A DNA stretch of 36,504 nt from Halothiobacillus sp. 35-54-62 (GTDB taxonomy: Bacteria; Pseudomonadota; Gammaproteobacteria; Halothiobacillales; Halothiobacillaceae): NCBI GenBank assembly GCA_002281295.1, contig NCFS01000024.1:1-36504 (forward strand), read 5' to 3'. Positions 17,151 through 26,163 of this stretch are shown here, piece by piece; the stretch's first letter is position 1; the number at the start of each line of letters is the position of its first letter. A program made the position numbers and the translations under genes. The notes below the pieces were generated by a model, which ran no database searches, had not been told where the DNA came from, and saw only the letters and a program-made list of their open reading frames with translations.

Positions 17151-17179
17151 TTGTCAGGATAGGTGAGTTCCGCTAGTAT
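17151..17179 (+). promoter_or_regulatory. Promoter of rpmB-rpmG
   Basis: TTGTCA at 17151-17156 and TAGTAT at 17174-17179 are separated by exactly 17 bases. The expected start near 17186 leaves a leader of about 40 bases before rpmB. Confidence 0.7.
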
Positions 17180-17226
17180 CTCGCGCCTTAAATGCAATTG
17201 AGCGTTCCGCTTTTTAGGAGAATCCC

Positions 17227-17463
17227 ATGGCCAGAGTCTGCCAAGTCACCGGCAAACGTCCTGCCGTTGGCAACAACGTATCGCATGCGAACAACAAAAC
17301 CCGTCGTCGCTTCCTGCCTAACCTGCAACGCAAGCGGTTTTGGGTGGAAAGTGAAGGCCGCTTTGTTAGCTTGCGCGTATCAACAAACGCAATCCGTACC
17401 ATTGATAAATTGGGTATTGATGTGATTTTGGCTGATCTGCGTGCGCGCGGCGAAAAGTTTTAA
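17227..17463 (+). CDS. rpmB: 50S ribosomal protein L28
   Basis: A 78-residue L28 of the large ribosomal subunit, with the classic N-terminus [25 protein letters not shown] and the RRRFLPNLQ segment. AGGAG lies 7 bases before the ATG. It is followed by rpmG, 68 bases downstream, and then mutM, as in E. coli. Confidence 0.98.
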   Translation: MARVCQVTGKRPAVGNNVSHANNKTRRRFLPNLQRKRFWVESEGRFVSLRVSTNAIRTIDKLGIDVILADLRARGEKF

Positions 17464-17519
17464 TTTGTACTTTTATTAACTTGAATTTTGTTCGGCAGGC
17501 GTTGTTAGGCTGCCGATAA

Positions 17520-17687
<168 letters not shown>

Positions 17688-17738
17688 TTTCAACTTTTGA
17701 CTCGGGCTAGTTCAGAGTCAACGTTAATTTTTGCTGTG

Positions 17739-17769
17739 CCCGCCCCAGTTTTTCTGAGGCGGGTTTTTT
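17739..17769 (+). terminator. Intrinsic terminator after rpmB-rpmG
   Basis: CCCGCC at 17739-17744 pairs with GGCGGG at 17758-17763, with three further pairs near the T-rich loop, followed by six T residues at 17764-17769. It ends just before mutM, which must therefore rely on read-through or its own promoter. Confidence 0.85.
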
Positions 17770-17791
17770 GCTGTGGTTGTTGGGTGGTGCG

Positions 17792-18610
17792 ATGCCAGAG
17801 TTGCCTGAAGTAGAAACAACCCGCCGGGGTATTGAGCCGCATGTGTTGGGTCTGCGCATTCATACGGCGGTCGTTCACGACCCGAGGCTGCGTTGGCCGG
17901 TTCGGCCTGATTTGCCCGAATGGCTGGCTAATCGCCGCATTGAAGCCGTTGAGCGGCGTTCAAAATACTTGCAGCTTCGCTTTGAAAACGATGAGCGATT
18001 ATTAATTCACTTAGGCATGTCGGGCAGTTTGCGGCTGGTGGCGCCGGGCACACCAAAGAAAAAGCACGATCATGTTGATATTTCGTTTGAAAATGGCACT
18101 AGCTTGCGGTATCACGATCCACGGCGGTTTGGCGCGTTGCTCACCGATCACACGGCAATGCCCCATGCGCGCTTGCTTGGTTTGGGGCCTGAGCCTTTAA
18201 CCGATGATTTTTCTGCCGATTACCTTTGCTCGGCACTCGGTCGGCGCAAAACGCCCATTAAGCCGTTATTAATGAATGCGGCCATCGTGGTGGGCGTGGG
18301 AAATATCTACGCGAATGAAGCGGGGTTTTTAGCGCAGATTCATCCTATGCGGCCGGCAAATTCGCTGAATCCTGCCGAAGTGGCTCGGCTGGTTGCTGTT
18401 ATTAAAGATGTGTTAACGCGTGCGATTGAGCAAGGCGGCACCACATTGCGTGATTTTGTTCGAGAAGACGGGCAGCCGGGGTATTTTAAGCAAACCTTGG
18501 CGGTGTATGACCGAGGTGGCGCCCCTTGCCTGCTTTGTGGCACGCCCATTGTGCGTTGCGTTCAGGCGCAGCGGGCGACCTATTTTTGCCCGGTCTGTCA
18601 GCCCATTTAA
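17792..18610 (+). CDS. mutM: Formamidopyrimidine-DNA glycosylase
   Basis: A base-excision repair enzyme that removes 8-oxoguanine and ring-opened purines and nicks the DNA. The start must be ATG 17792, because proline 2 (MPELPEVET) is the catalytic nucleophile; the TTG at 17768 would bury it. The helix-two-turn-helix region (GVGNIYANEA) and the C-terminal zinc finger with CLLC and CPVC pairs are intact. At 272 residues it is full length. It sits downstream of rpmB-rpmG, as in E. coli. Confidence 0.97.
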   Translation: MPELPEVETTRRGIEPHVLGLRIHTAVVHDPRLRWPVRPDLPEWLANRRIEAVERRSKYLQLRFENDERLLIHLGMSGSLRLVAPGTPKKKHDHVDISFENGTSLRYHDPRRFGALLTDHTAMPHARLLGLGPEPLTDDFSADYLCSALGRRKTPIKPLLMNAAIVVGVGNIYANEAGFLAQIHPMRPANSLNPAEVARLVAVIKDVLTRAIEQGGTTLRDFVREDGQPGYFKQTLAVYDRGGAPCLLCGTPIVRCVQAQRATYFCPVCQPI

Positions 18611-18630
18611 GATTGGGGTTTCGATTGGAC

Positions 18631-18658
18631 TTGACATTCGCGCCGATCGTGGCAAAAT
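18631..18658 (+). promoter_or_regulatory. Promoter of rpsT
   Basis: A perfect TTGACA at 18631-18636 and CAAAAT at 18653-18658 are separated by 16 bases. The start site is expected near 18665, about 60 bases before rpsT. Confidence 0.6.
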
Positions 18659-18724
18659 CACGCGCCTTGAAAACGATTCACCCAAACAAGATTTATTTAA
18701 TACACGATTTGAGGAGTTTGATCC

Positions 18725-18997
18725 GTGGCAAATACCGCACAAGCTAAAAAGCGCGTTCGTCAGGCGGAACAAGCCCGTCAGCGCAACATGGCCTTACGTA
18801 CCCGTGTTCGTACCGAATACAAGAAGGTTTTGAAAGCTATCGCTACCGGCAGCGTTGAGCAGGCTAAAGCGGCCTACCAAGGCGCGCAACCCATCATTGA
18901 TGGCATGGTGAACAAAGGCATTTTGGCAAAAAATACGGCAGCACGTCGTAAATCCACTTTAGTAAAACGCATTAAAGCGTTATCAGTCGCGGCTTAA
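18725..18997 (+). CDS. rpsT: 30S ribosomal protein S20 (GTG start)
   Basis: A 90-residue S20 protein, MANTAQAKKRVRQAEQARQRN, Lys/Arg/Ala-rich and helical as expected for this 16S rRNA-binding protein. The start codon is GTG with GAGGAG 8 bases upstream. E. coli rpsT also uses a non-ATG start (UUG), which is needed for its translational autoregulation, so the GTG may serve the same purpose; that is an inference. It is transcribed alone between its own promoter and a strong terminator. Confidence 0.98.
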   Translation: MANTAQAKKRVRQAEQARQRNMALRTRVRTEYKKVLKAIATGSVEQAKAAYQGAQPIIDGMVNKGILAKNTAARRKSTLVKRIKALSVAA

Positions 18998-19012
18998 TTT
19001 TTAGCCTGCTGC

Positions 19013-19040
19013 AAAAACCCCGCGCTTAAGCGGGGTTTTT
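19013..19040. terminator. Bidirectional terminator between rpsT and pyrE
   Basis: CCCCGC at 19018-19023 pairs with GCGGGG at 19030-19035. It is flanked by five A residues on the left and a run of T residues on the right, so it can stop transcription of both convergent genes. Confidence 0.88.
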
Positions 19041-19092
19041 TATGGGCGCTTATATTACTTTGGCGTTTGTTAAAGCGCGTATTGCTGAGGTT

Positions 19093-19740
19093 TTAGGTTG
19101 CAGTGCCATAACGGGCGCGGTAGGCGCTCATTTGGTCACGCGCCTGGGATAAGCCGGCATTCTCATCGCAATAGGCAATTAAATCATCTAGGCAGGCTAG
19201 GGTGATAACGGCCAAGCCGTAATCGCGCTTTAATTCACCAATGGCTGAAAGCGCGGTTTGGCCGCGCTCTTGGCGATCCATCATCACGGTAACGCCGACG
19301 GCCGTGGCGCCTGCGCTCTGGATTAAGTCTAACGATTCTCGAATGGCGGTTCCTGCGGTAATCACGTCATCAATTATTAGCACCCTTCCTATAAGCGGCG
19401 CGCCGACTAAATTGCCCCCCTCGCCATGATCTTTGGCTTCTTTACGGTTGAATACCCAAGGGATGGCTTTGCCTGTTTTTTCGGCTAATGCCATGCTGGT
19501 TGCGGCAGCCAGCGGAATGCCTTTGTAGGCAGGCCCAAACAATACATCAAACTCAAGGCCTGAGGCGATAATGGCGTCGGCGTAAAATCGTCCAATCGCA
19601 CCGAGGGCTTGACCGGTTGAGAACGTGCCGGCATTGAAAAAATACGGGCTGATGCGCCCCGATTTCAAGGTGAATTCACCCAGTTTCAAGGCATTGTGTT
19701 CGAGCGCAAATTGAATAAATTTTTGACGATAGTCGGTCAC
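19093..19740 (-). CDS. pyrE: Orotate phosphoribosyltransferase
   Basis: It converts orotate and PRPP to OMP in pyrimidine synthesis. The PRPP-binding motif [13 protein letters not shown] is at residues 120-132, and the family segments [16 protein letters not shown] and [11 protein letters not shown] are present. The length of 215 residues is normal. It starts with GTG at 19740, supported by AAGGA 6 bases upstream and a family-like N-terminus. Confidence 0.97.
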   Translation of the reverse strand: MTDYRQKFIQFALEHNALKLGEFTLKSGRISPYFFNAGTFSTGQALGAIGRFYADAIIASGLEFDVLFGPAYKGIPLAAATSMALAEKTGKAIPWVFNRKEAKDHGEGGNLVGAPLIGRVLIIDDVITAGTAIRESLDLIQSAGATAVGVTVMMDRQERGQTALSAIGELKRDYGLAVITLACLDDLIAYCDENAGLSQARDQMSAYRARYGTAT

Positions 19741-19819
19741 AGCGATTCCTTGGGCTTGGTGCGGATAATAAGAAACGTAATTTTGCCAGAAATTTAAGCA
19801 AAAACTTGGGTGTGGGGTA

Positions 19820-19848
19820 TAAATAAGCCCGCCTCATGGGGCGGGCTT
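19820..19848 (-). terminator. Terminator of clpB
   Basis: AAGCCCGCC at 19825-19833 pairs with GGCGGGCTT at 19840-19848. On the minus strand the stem is followed by the T-rich CTTATTTATA, so it ends clpB transcription before pyrE. Confidence 0.75.
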
Positions 19849-19873
19849 CGGGATCGGCAGGGGGTTTGGTGTG

Positions 19874-22453
19874 TTAACCCAAGACGAGTTGCTCGCCCTC
19901 GGCATCAACGTGAATGGTGGCGCCGGGTAAATAAACCCCTTTTAAAATCGCTTGGGCGAGTGTGTTTTCCAGCTTTTGCTGAATCGCCCGCTTGAGTGGC
20001 CGGGCACCATACACGGGATCAAACCCCGCCTCGCCGAGTAAATCCAGCGCTTCGATCGTTAAATGCAGGTGTAAATCACGCTCGGCCAGCCGATGGCGCA
20101 GCGAGTCGATTTGAATATCCACAATTTTGCGAATTTGCTCACGCCCCAAGGGATGGAATACCACCACTTCATCAATGCGGTTAATAAATTCTGGGCGGAA
20201 ATGCCCGCCCACCACCGTCATAACGGCGGCTTTCATGGCATCGTAATCATTTGAGTCGGCCAGTTCTTGAATGCGATGCGAGCCTAAATTCGAGGTCATC
20301 ACGATCACCGTGTTACGAAAATCGACCGTGCGACCCTGTCCATCGGTTAAGCGGCCATCATCGAGCACTTGCAGGAGCACATTGAACACATCGGGATGCG
20401 CTTTTTCGACCTCATCTAACAAAATCACGCTATACGGTTTGCGCCGCACGAGTTCGGTTAAATACCCGCCTTCTTCATAGCCCACATAGCCTGGCGGCGC
20501 GCCGATTAAGCGGGCAACCGAATGTTTTTCCATGAATTCGCTCATGTCGATGCGCACCATGGCCTCTTCGCTATCGAATAAAAAAGCGGCCAGTGCTTTG
20601 GTGAGCTCGGTTTTACCCACGCCGGTGGGGCCTAAAAACAAAAACGAACCATTGGGGCGGCTGGGATCTGATAAGCCTGCCCGCGAGCGACGAATCGCAT
20701 CGGCAACGGCTTTAACCGCTTCAGCCTGGCCGACCACGCGCGAAGCCAGCGCTTCTTCCATCCGCAAGAGCTTATCTTTTTCGCCTTCAAGCATTTTGGC
20801 GACCGGAATGCCCGTGGCGCGCGCCACCACTTCCGCGATTTCTTCCTCGCCCACTTTGTTGCGCAGCAGGCGGGGGGTGGCCTCCGATTGCTCGGCCGAT
20901 TGCGCTTGTTGCAGTTGCCGTTCTAACTCGGGAATTCGGCCATATTGCAACTCAGACATGCGGCCTAAATCGCCGGCGCGGCGGGCGGTTTCAAAGTCGA
21001 TACGCGCGTGATCGAGCTGCTCTTTCACCTTTGCGCTGCCTTCGACCATGAGTTTTTCGGCCTTCCAGATTTCTTCAAGCGCGCTGTACTCACGAGACAA
21101 ACGCTCAATTTGATCTTCCAGATCAGCCAAGCGCTTGCGACTGGCTTCATCCGATTCTTTTTTGAGTGCGACTTGCTCAATTTTGAGCTGAATTAAGCGC
21201 CGCTCCAGCCGATCCATTTCCTCTGGCTTGGAATCGATTTCCATGCGCAGGCGCGACCCAGCTTCATCAATTAAATCAATGGCTTTGTCGGGCAATTGCC
21301 GGTCGGTCACATAGCGATGCGATAACGTTGCCGCCGCCACGATGGCCGGATCGGTAATTTCAATGCCGTGGTGCACTTCATAGCGCTCTTTTAGCCCGCG
21401 CAAAATGGCAATGGTATCGGCCACACTCGGCTCATCGACCAGCACTTTTTGAAAGCGCCGCTCAAGCGCGGCATCTTTTTCAATGTATTGGCGATATTCA
21501 TCAAGCGTGGTCGCGCCGATGCAATGCAACTCGCCGCGCGCTAGGGCGGGTTTGAGCATATTGCCCGCATCCATCGCCCCTTCCCCCTTACCGGCGCCGA
21601 CCATGGTGTGAATTTCATCAATGAATAAAATGATTCGGCCTTCTTGTTTGGCCACATCGTTTAATACGCCCTTTAAACGCTCTTCAAAATCACCCCGAAA
21701 CTTCGCGCCCGCCAAGAGCGCGCCCATATCGAGCGATAAAACCCGCTTGTTTTTAAGATTTTCCGGCACTTCACCATTCACGATACGCTGCGCTAGCCCT
21801 TCGACAATCGCCGTTTTGCCCACGCCCGGCTCGCCGATTAACACAGGGTTGTTTTTGGTGCGGCGTTGCAGCACTTGAATCGCGCGGCGAATTTCCTCAT
21901 CGCGGCCAATCACCGGATCAAGTTTACCCGCCTCGGCGCGCGCGGTGAGATCAATGCTATATTTTTCAAGTGCTTGGCGAGATTCCTCGGCATTGGCATC
22001 GTTTACCGATTGCCCGCCTCGCAGGGTATCAACCGCTTTGGTTAGCGCGCCTTTGCTCGCACCCGCCTTGCGAAGCAGCTCACCTAGGGCGCTTTTATCT
22101 TCAACGGCGGCCAGCACAAAGAGCTCACTGGAAATAAATTGATCTTTGCGTTGCTGAGCCAGTTTATCGGTCACATTCAGCAGGCGGGATAAATCGTTGG
22201 ACACATGCACTTCACCGGCTTGCGCGCCCGATACCGACGGCAAATGATCGATCATTTCGCCCAGCTGCGAGCGCAGCAAGCCGGTATTAACATCCGATTG
22301 CGCGAGTAAATGCCGAACGGTGCCGCCTTCCTGATCTAGCAGCGCCGTAAATAAATGCACCGGTTCGATAAATTGATGATCGCGCCCCACCGCGAGGGAT
22401 TGCGCATCGGCTAAGGCCATTTGAAACTTTGCGGTTAATTTGTCCATTCTCAT
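19874..22453 (-). CDS. clpB: ATP-dependent disaggregase ClpB
   Basis: A hexameric AAA+ chaperone that works with DnaK to dissolve heat-induced protein aggregates. Domains in order are the Clp N-domain (residues 1-145), the first AAA+ module with Walker A GEPGVGKT at 207-214, the long coiled-coil M domain (about 410-525) that marks ClpB rather than ClpA or ClpC, the second AAA+ module with GPTGVGKT near 606 and a C-terminal D2-small domain. The 859 residues are full length. Two ATG codons (22453 and 22447) are possible starts, with GAGGA upstream. A heat-shock-like promoter and a palindromic element lie upstream. Confidence 0.98.
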   Translation of the reverse strand: MRMDKLTAKFQMALADAQSLAVGRDHQFIEPVHLFTALLDQEGGTVRHLLAQSDVNTGLLRSQLGEMIDHLPSVSGAQAGEVHVSNDLSRLLNVTDKLAQQRKDQFISSELFVLAAVEDKSALGELLRKAGASKGALTKAVDTLRGGQSVNDANAEESRQALEKYSIDLTARAEAGKLDPVIGRDEEIRRAIQVLQRRTKNNPVLIGEPGVGKTAIVEGLAQRIVNGEVPENLKNKRVLSLDMGALLAGAKFRGDFEERLKGVLNDVAKQEGRIILFIDEIHTMVGAGKGEGAMDAGNMLKPALARGELHCIGATTLDEYRQYIEKDAALERRFQKVLVDEPSVADTIAILRGLKERYEVHHGIEITDPAIVAAATLSHRYVTDRQLPDKAIDLIDEAGSRLRMEIDSKPEEMDRLERRLIQLKIEQVALKKESDEASRKRLADLEDQIERLSREYSALEEIWKAEKLMVEGSAKVKEQLDHARIDFETARRAGDLGRMSELQYGRIPELERQLQQAQSAEQSEATPRLLRNKVGEEEIAEVVARATGIPVAKMLEGEKDKLLRMEEALASRVVGQAEAVKAVADAIRRSRAGLSDPSRPNGSFLFLGPTGVGKTELTKALAAFLFDSEEAMVRIDMSEFMEKHSVARLIGAPPGYVGYEEGGYLTELVRRKPYSVILLDEVEKAHPDVFNVLLQVLDDGRLTDGQGRTVDFRNTVIVMTSNLGSHRIQELADSNDYDAMKAAVMTVVGGHFRPEFINRIDEVVVFHPLGREQIRKIVDIQIDSLRHRLAERDLHLHLTIEALDLLGEAGFDPVYGARPLKRAIQQKLENTLAQAILKGVYLPGATIHVDAEGEQLVLG

Positions 22454-22531
22454 GATGACGACATCCTCATAAAATTACGGGTGGTGGCTCGGGCGTTGCT
22501 TATCGATTCGGCACGAATAATCCATGAAACC

Positions 22532-22585
22532 GTAGGGTGTGCCCTGCGCACCGATGGGCTAAATGGTGCGCAGGGCGCACCCTAC
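22532..22585. repeat. Near-perfect 21-bp inverted repeat (REP/MITE-like)
   Basis: The arms 22532-22552 and 22565-22585 are inverted copies matching at 20 of 21 positions (GTAGGGTG.GCCCTGCGCACC), with a 12-base loop. I recall similar GTAGGGTGCGC-type palindromes dispersed through many proteobacterial genomes. Only one copy is in this window. It lies in the probable 5' leader of clpB and would form a very stable RNA hairpin. Confidence 0.85.
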
Positions 22586-22640
22586 AACTGAGCGGACGAT
22601 CACGGATAAAACTGACCGGATCAATAGTTCATGCCCTAAG

Positions 22641-22668
22641 TTATGACGGCGATTGGTCTAAATTCAAG
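22641..22668 (-). promoter_or_regulatory. clpB: Candidate heat-shock (sigma-32) promoter of clpB
   Basis: On the minus strand a perfect CTTGAA (22668-22663) is followed after 14 bases by CGTCATAA (22648-22641), which matches four of the eight positions of the sigma-32 -10 element. Heat-shock control of clpB is the family norm. The -10 match is only partial. Confidence 0.45.
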
Positions 22669-22677
22669 AATGCACGA

Positions 22678-22725
22678 TGATATTTCCTGATATTTCCTGA
22701 TATTTCCTGATATTTCCTGATATTT
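22678..22725. repeat. TGATATTTCC 10-bp tandem repeat
   Basis: Four perfect copies of TGATATTTCC run from 22678 to 22717, and a partial fifth follows. The repeats lie between clpB and the divergent DUF6858-like gene, just upstream of the candidate clpB promoter. The A/T tracts recur about once per helical turn, so the DNA may be bent. Confidence 0.9.
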
Positions 22726-22826
22726 ATTGGGTAATAATTCGGGGTAATTAGCTCTGGTATTATTAGGGTTTAGTTATTACAATCCTTGATGCTCCATAAA
22801 TTAACTTCTTTCAAGAGGCTGGCCTG

Positions 22827-23231
22827 ATGCAAAAAACCCATTTTGACGATAAATATCCCGTTTTTGAGATTGAAATTCCCAAAGCGCAAACCTCCGCCAC
22901 CTGCGCCAGCGATTTAATCGCCCGCTTGAAGGCAGACATTGATGCTCACCCCAGCGTCGCCTTTATTGCGGTGTTTGATCATTATGCCCACACCAAAAGC
23001 TTGCCTATGGGCGAGGTGGCGGAAGAAATTATCGCGGCTCAAAATATTATTTTTTGCTTTGGCATCAAGCTGCCCCAAAACCCGCGCGTGATGGCGGTTC
23101 GCCCCCGTTCGATTGGCGTAACGGAATTCGCGGATCATTTCGTGGTTAATTTTATGGAACCCCCTATGCCCATTGCCACGATGGCCATTGAAGGCTGGGT
23201 TAAAGCCTTGCGCGATCGCCCCGCCGTTTAA
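22827..23231 (+). CDS. DUF6858-like protein of unknown function
   Basis: A 134-residue soluble protein with no signal peptide or membrane segment. I recognise the pattern (FDDKYPVFEIE near the start, FIAVFDHYAHTKSLPMGE, NIIFCFGIKLP and VRPRSIGV) as that of an uncharacterised family, DUF6858 as far as I recall, seen mainly in sulfur-oxidising gammaproteobacteria. No catalytic residues are known. AGAGG lies upstream of the ATG. It is divergent from clpB and ends in its own terminator. The family name should be treated as provisional. Confidence 0.75.
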   Translation: MQKTHFDDKYPVFEIEIPKAQTSATCASDLIARLKADIDAHPSVAFIAVFDHYAHTKSLPMGEVAEEIIAAQNIIFCFGIKLPQNPRVMAVRPRSIGVTEFADHFVVNFMEPPMPIATMAIEGWVKALRDRPAV

Positions 23232-23249
23232 TTTTTATTAAACCCAAGC

Positions 23250-23286
23250 CGCCTGCCCCCTGAAAATGGTTGGCAGGCGTTTTTTT
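23250..23286 (+). terminator. Terminator after the DUF6858-like gene
   Basis: CGCCTGCC at 23250-23257 pairs perfectly with GGCAGGCG at 23272-23279, followed by seven T residues. The next gene converges from the right. Confidence 0.88.
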
Positions 23287-23295
23287 GGCTTAAAT

Positions 23296-24186
23296 TTATG
23301 AGTGCGCGGTTTTTGCGCTAACCGGCTGTGGCTTTGGGGTCGGCGCGGGTTGGTTTGGGGCGGGTAGGGCGGTTAAGGGGGTATGCTCTCGGGATTTGCG
23401 CCCATCTAACCGATGGGCGCTTTCTTTTGCCCAATGGATAAGCTCAAGTTGCCCATTTTTCTGCTCGACAATCGCGGTGCAATGCTCAACCCAATCACCG
23501 GCATTGGCATAGGTCACGCCATCGACGGTTCGAAGGTTGGCATGGTGAATATGGCCACACACAATGACATCCACCCCTTGCTCGCGCGCATGGCGCAAGG
23601 CCGCTTCTTCAAATTTTTCGATATAAACCCGTGCATTGGGCACCTGATTTTTAATTGCCAGTGATAAGGACCAATAGCCTTTACCCAAGATGCGACGAAT
23701 GCGGGTGCTGGCGCGATTGAGCGCCATCAGTGCTTCGTAGCCCGCATTACCCACCCACTTGAGTAAGCGGTTGTGACGAACCACGCCATCAAACTCATCG
23801 CCATGCAAAATTAAGGCCTTGCGACCATCCGCTAAGGTGTGCCGGTATTCACGGTGAATGTGCACGCCGCCTAATTCTGAACCGAGGTAATCGCGGAAGA
23901 ACTCATCGTGGTTGCCGGGCACATAAATCACCTGAATGCCGCCGGTGGCTAACTCCATAACGCGCTGTAGCAGCTGGGTATTGAGCAGGGGCCAGTGCCA
24001 GCGGCTGGTTTTCATTTTCCAGATATCGAAAATGTCGCCATCTAAAAATAAATACTCGCAATCAATGTGTGCCAAAAAATCCAGCAAATATTCAGCGCGC
24101 GCATCTTTGGTGCCTAAGTGCACATCCGAGATAAATACGCTGCGATAAGTTAGGGCGGGGTTGGCGCGGGGGGCGGCATGGGGCAT
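23296..24186 (-). CDS. LpxH-type metallophosphatase (UDP-2,3-diacylglucosamine diphosphatase family)
   Basis: A calcineurin-like metallophosphatase with all metal-binding motifs: SDVHLG (D21, H23), LDGDIFD (D51), GNHDE (91-95), HGDEFDG (from H128) and CGHIHH (210-215). The pattern fits the COG2908/LpxH-like group, which hydrolyses UDP-2,3-diacylglucosamine in lipid A synthesis. At 296 residues it is longer than classical LpxH (about 240) and has a Pro-rich C-terminal tail, so it could be a paralogue with another substrate. ATG 24186 is chosen; an ATG at 24231 adds an Arg-rich stretch with no ribosome binding site. Confidence 0.82.
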   Translation of the reverse strand: MPHAAPRANPALTYRSVFISDVHLGTKDARAEYLLDFLAHIDCEYLFLDGDIFDIWKMKTSRWHWPLLNTQLLQRVMELATGGIQVIYVPGNHDEFFRDYLGSELGGVHIHREYRHTLADGRKALILHGDEFDGVVRHNRLLKWVGNAGYEALMALNRASTRIRRILGKGYWSLSLAIKNQVPNARVYIEKFEEAALRHAREQGVDVIVCGHIHHANLRTVDGVTYANAGDWVEHCTAIVEQKNGQLELIHWAKESAHRLDGRKSREHTPLTALPAPNQPAPTPKPQPVSAKTAHS

Positions 24187-24321
24187 GAGGCGGTCACTCC
24201 GGTAAGAAAACCTGTGACGTTTATGCCTCATTTGGGTGACATTCGGATGTTGATTTGATGTTATTTTTTTGACAGCGCGCCCAAGCGGAGGCGCCTTGCC
24301 GCTAACGGCGGGCGATCGGTT

Positions 24322-24822
24322 TTAGCTTGGGGTGCGTCGCTTAAGATCGGCGTGGCGGCTGACTAAGCGGTCGAGAAATAAGATGCCATCCAGATGATCA
24401 ACCTCATGCTGGGCAATGCGTGCTTCAAACCCGGTCATGGTGAATGTGCAGGGGGCGCCAAACCGATCTTGCGCTTTAAGCTCAATGCGTTCGGCTCGGA
24501 TCACTTTGCCGGTGTAATCGGGTACAGAAAGGCAGCCCTCTTGGCCCACGGCAAAGCCATCCCAGTGGGTAATTTCGGGGTTAATTAAAACTAAGTGGCC
24601 GTGGTTATCGACCGGGCGGCGCGCGCGGGTGGCATCAACAATGCAAATGCGTTGCAAAATACCTACTTGCGGTGCAGCAATGCCCACCGCGCCGGGGCCT
24701 TGGGTGCAGGTTTCGATGAGGTGGTCGATAAACGATTGCAGGGCCGGATCAAACGTTTCCACGGGCTCGCAGCCGGTTTTTAAGCGTTCATCGGGGTAGG
24801 TGATGATGTCTAAAAGCGCCAC
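24322..24822 (-). CDS. def: Peptide deformylase
   Basis: It removes the formyl group from the N-terminal methionine of new proteins. The metal-binding motifs are present: EGCLS (C97) and HEVDH (H139, H143). Motif 1 reads GAVGIAAPQ, so the first glycine of the usual GxGxAAPQ is Ala, as seen in a divergent group of deformylases; a second housekeeping def may therefore exist elsewhere. It starts with GTG at 24822, two bases after the gcvR stop, which suggests translational coupling. Confidence 0.92.
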   Translation of the reverse strand: MALLDIITYPDERLKTGCEPVETFDPALQSFIDHLIETCTQGPGAVGIAAPQVGILQRICIVDATRARRPVDNHGHLVLINPEITHWDGFAVGQEGCLSVPDYTGKVIRAERIELKAQDRFGAPCTFTMTGFEARIAQHEVDHLDGILFLDRLVSRHADLKRRTPS

Positions 24823-24824
24823 GA

Positions 24825-25349
24825 TTAACCCCGTACCGTATCCAGCGGGGTAATCCGCACAGACAGCCCTTGAGCGCCCAGCGCGGCAATGGCCGCTTCG
24901 ATGGCATCAATGCCTTGGCGGGCTTCACCTTCGATTTGCATAATATAAATGGGTGCCGCTCGGGTGCCGCCCACATCGGAGCGTAAATCTAAAATATTTA
25001 AGCCGGATTCAACCAAGGCAGCGGTTACCTCTGCCACGATGCCCGCGCGATCGGCCCCGTGAACGGTGACGAGAACATCCGCCTCGCGCGCTTGGTGCAA
25101 GCTGGCATCGGTTTCATCCACATGCAGTTTAAGATCGAATGCCATGCGGGTTGATTCAAGTAAGCCTATGACATCTTCGGGTGATCCGGCGCTGCGCACC
25201 ATCATCATGATGGCAAATTGCCCCCCTAAGCGCATCATCGCCGCCTCACCCAATTCGGCGCCCACGGCAAAAAGCACGCGGGTGATATTTGCCACAATAC
25301 CGGGGCGGTCTTCGCCAACTAACGTTAAAATTAACCAATTATTTTGCAT
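24825..25349 (-). CDS. gcvR: GcvR-like protein with two ACT domains
   Basis: A 174-residue protein made of two ACT domains (about residues 4-75 and 90-168), starting with WLILTLVGEDRPGIVANIT and repeated as LVTVHGADRAGIVAEVT. This is the structure of GcvR, the partner that binds the regulator GcvA and represses the glycine-cleavage operon when glycine is scarce. There is no DNA-binding domain. GGGAG precedes the ATG. No gcvA or gcv genes are nearby, so the exact target is inferred from the family. Confidence 0.82.
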   Translation of the reverse strand: MQNNWLILTLVGEDRPGIVANITRVLFAVGAELGEAAMMRLGGQFAIMMMVRSAGSPEDVIGLLESTRMAFDLKLHVDETDASLHQAREADVLVTVHGADRAGIVAEVTAALVESGLNILDLRSDVGGTRAAPIYIMQIEGEARQGIDAIEAAIAALGAQGLSVRITPLDTVRG

Positions 25350-25419
25350 GTTTATCTCCCTGAGTCACGGTGCGAGGGGGCATTATGCCTCATCCGTGGG
25401 TCGGGGGCGGCGGGTGGGC

Positions 25420-26163
25420 TTAGGATCGCCAAATGAGTGTGGCCATTCGCCCGGTTTGGCCCTGATCACGGCGATACGAAAATAAGCGCGAGGCATCACT
25501 AAAAGTGCACAGCCCGCCACCACTGATCGCCTGAACGCCGGCGCGTTGAAGCCGTAATCGCGCCAGTTGAAATAAATCCGCGTGATATTTGCCCGGTACG
25601 GGGCTGGGCACAAACCCTGCGGCATCCGCAGGGTGGCTGTGCACAAAGGCATGACGCACCTCTTCGCCCACCTCAAAAAACGTAGGGCCGATGGCAGGCC
25701 CCAGCCATACTTCAATCTGCTCGGGCGGAGCCTGAAATTTCGCCAGTGTGGCTTCCAGCACCCCAGCCGCTAATCCGCGCCAACCGGCATGTGCCGCCGC
25801 AATCTCGCCCCCATCTTGGCGGGCAAACACCACCGAGAGGCAATCGGCGGTCAAAATAGCTAACACCGTGTCGGGTTGATGGGTAAAGGCGGCATCGGCA
25901 TCCGGCAGGGCGCAGGAACCCGCTTCGGCTACGGTGGTGCCATGCACTTGATTTAACCAGAACGGCTCGGCCGGCAGCGCGAGCGTGGCACGCAGCCGGC
26001 GCCGGTTTTCGCTCACGGCGGGCGGCGCGTCTTGCACATGGGTGGCTAAATTCAGGGCATTAAAGGGTGCCGCGCTCACCCCGCCTAGGCGGGTGGTGCA
26101 GCAAGCATGCACACCGGGTGGGGCACGCCAGTTGGGGGTAATGAGCTCAATATTATTCGTCAT
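25420..26163 (-). CDS. pgeF: Peptidoglycan editing factor PgeF (YfiH/laccase-domain)
   Basis: A 247-residue YfiH/DUF152 protein. PgeF prevents misincorporation of L-Ser into peptidoglycan stem peptides; related proteins were once called polyphenol oxidases. The metal-binding triad is present: H74 in NQVHG, C108 in TADCLSV and H125 in HAGWRG, with the WLGPAIGP segment following. ATG 26163 is preferred, overlapping the rluD end by 11 bases; longer starts reach 26211. In E. coli the gene also follows rluD. Confidence 0.93.
   Translation of the reverse strand: MTNNIELITPNWRAPPGVHACCTTRLGGVSAAPFNALNLATHVQDAPPAVSENRRRLRATLALPAEPFWLNQVHGTTVAEAGSCALPDADAAFTHQPDTVLAILTADCLSVVFARQDGGEIAAAHAGWRGLAAGVLEATLAKFQAPPEQIEVWLGPAIGPTFFEVGEEVRHAFVHSHPADAAGFVPSPVPGKYHADLFQLARLRLQRAGVQAISGGGLCTFSDASRLFSYRRDQGQTGRMATLIWRS

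Noticed and set aside
22678-22725. Replication-origin or plasmid iterons
   Set aside because: Units are only 10 bp, there is no replication gene or DnaA box cluster nearby, and the context is chromosomal.
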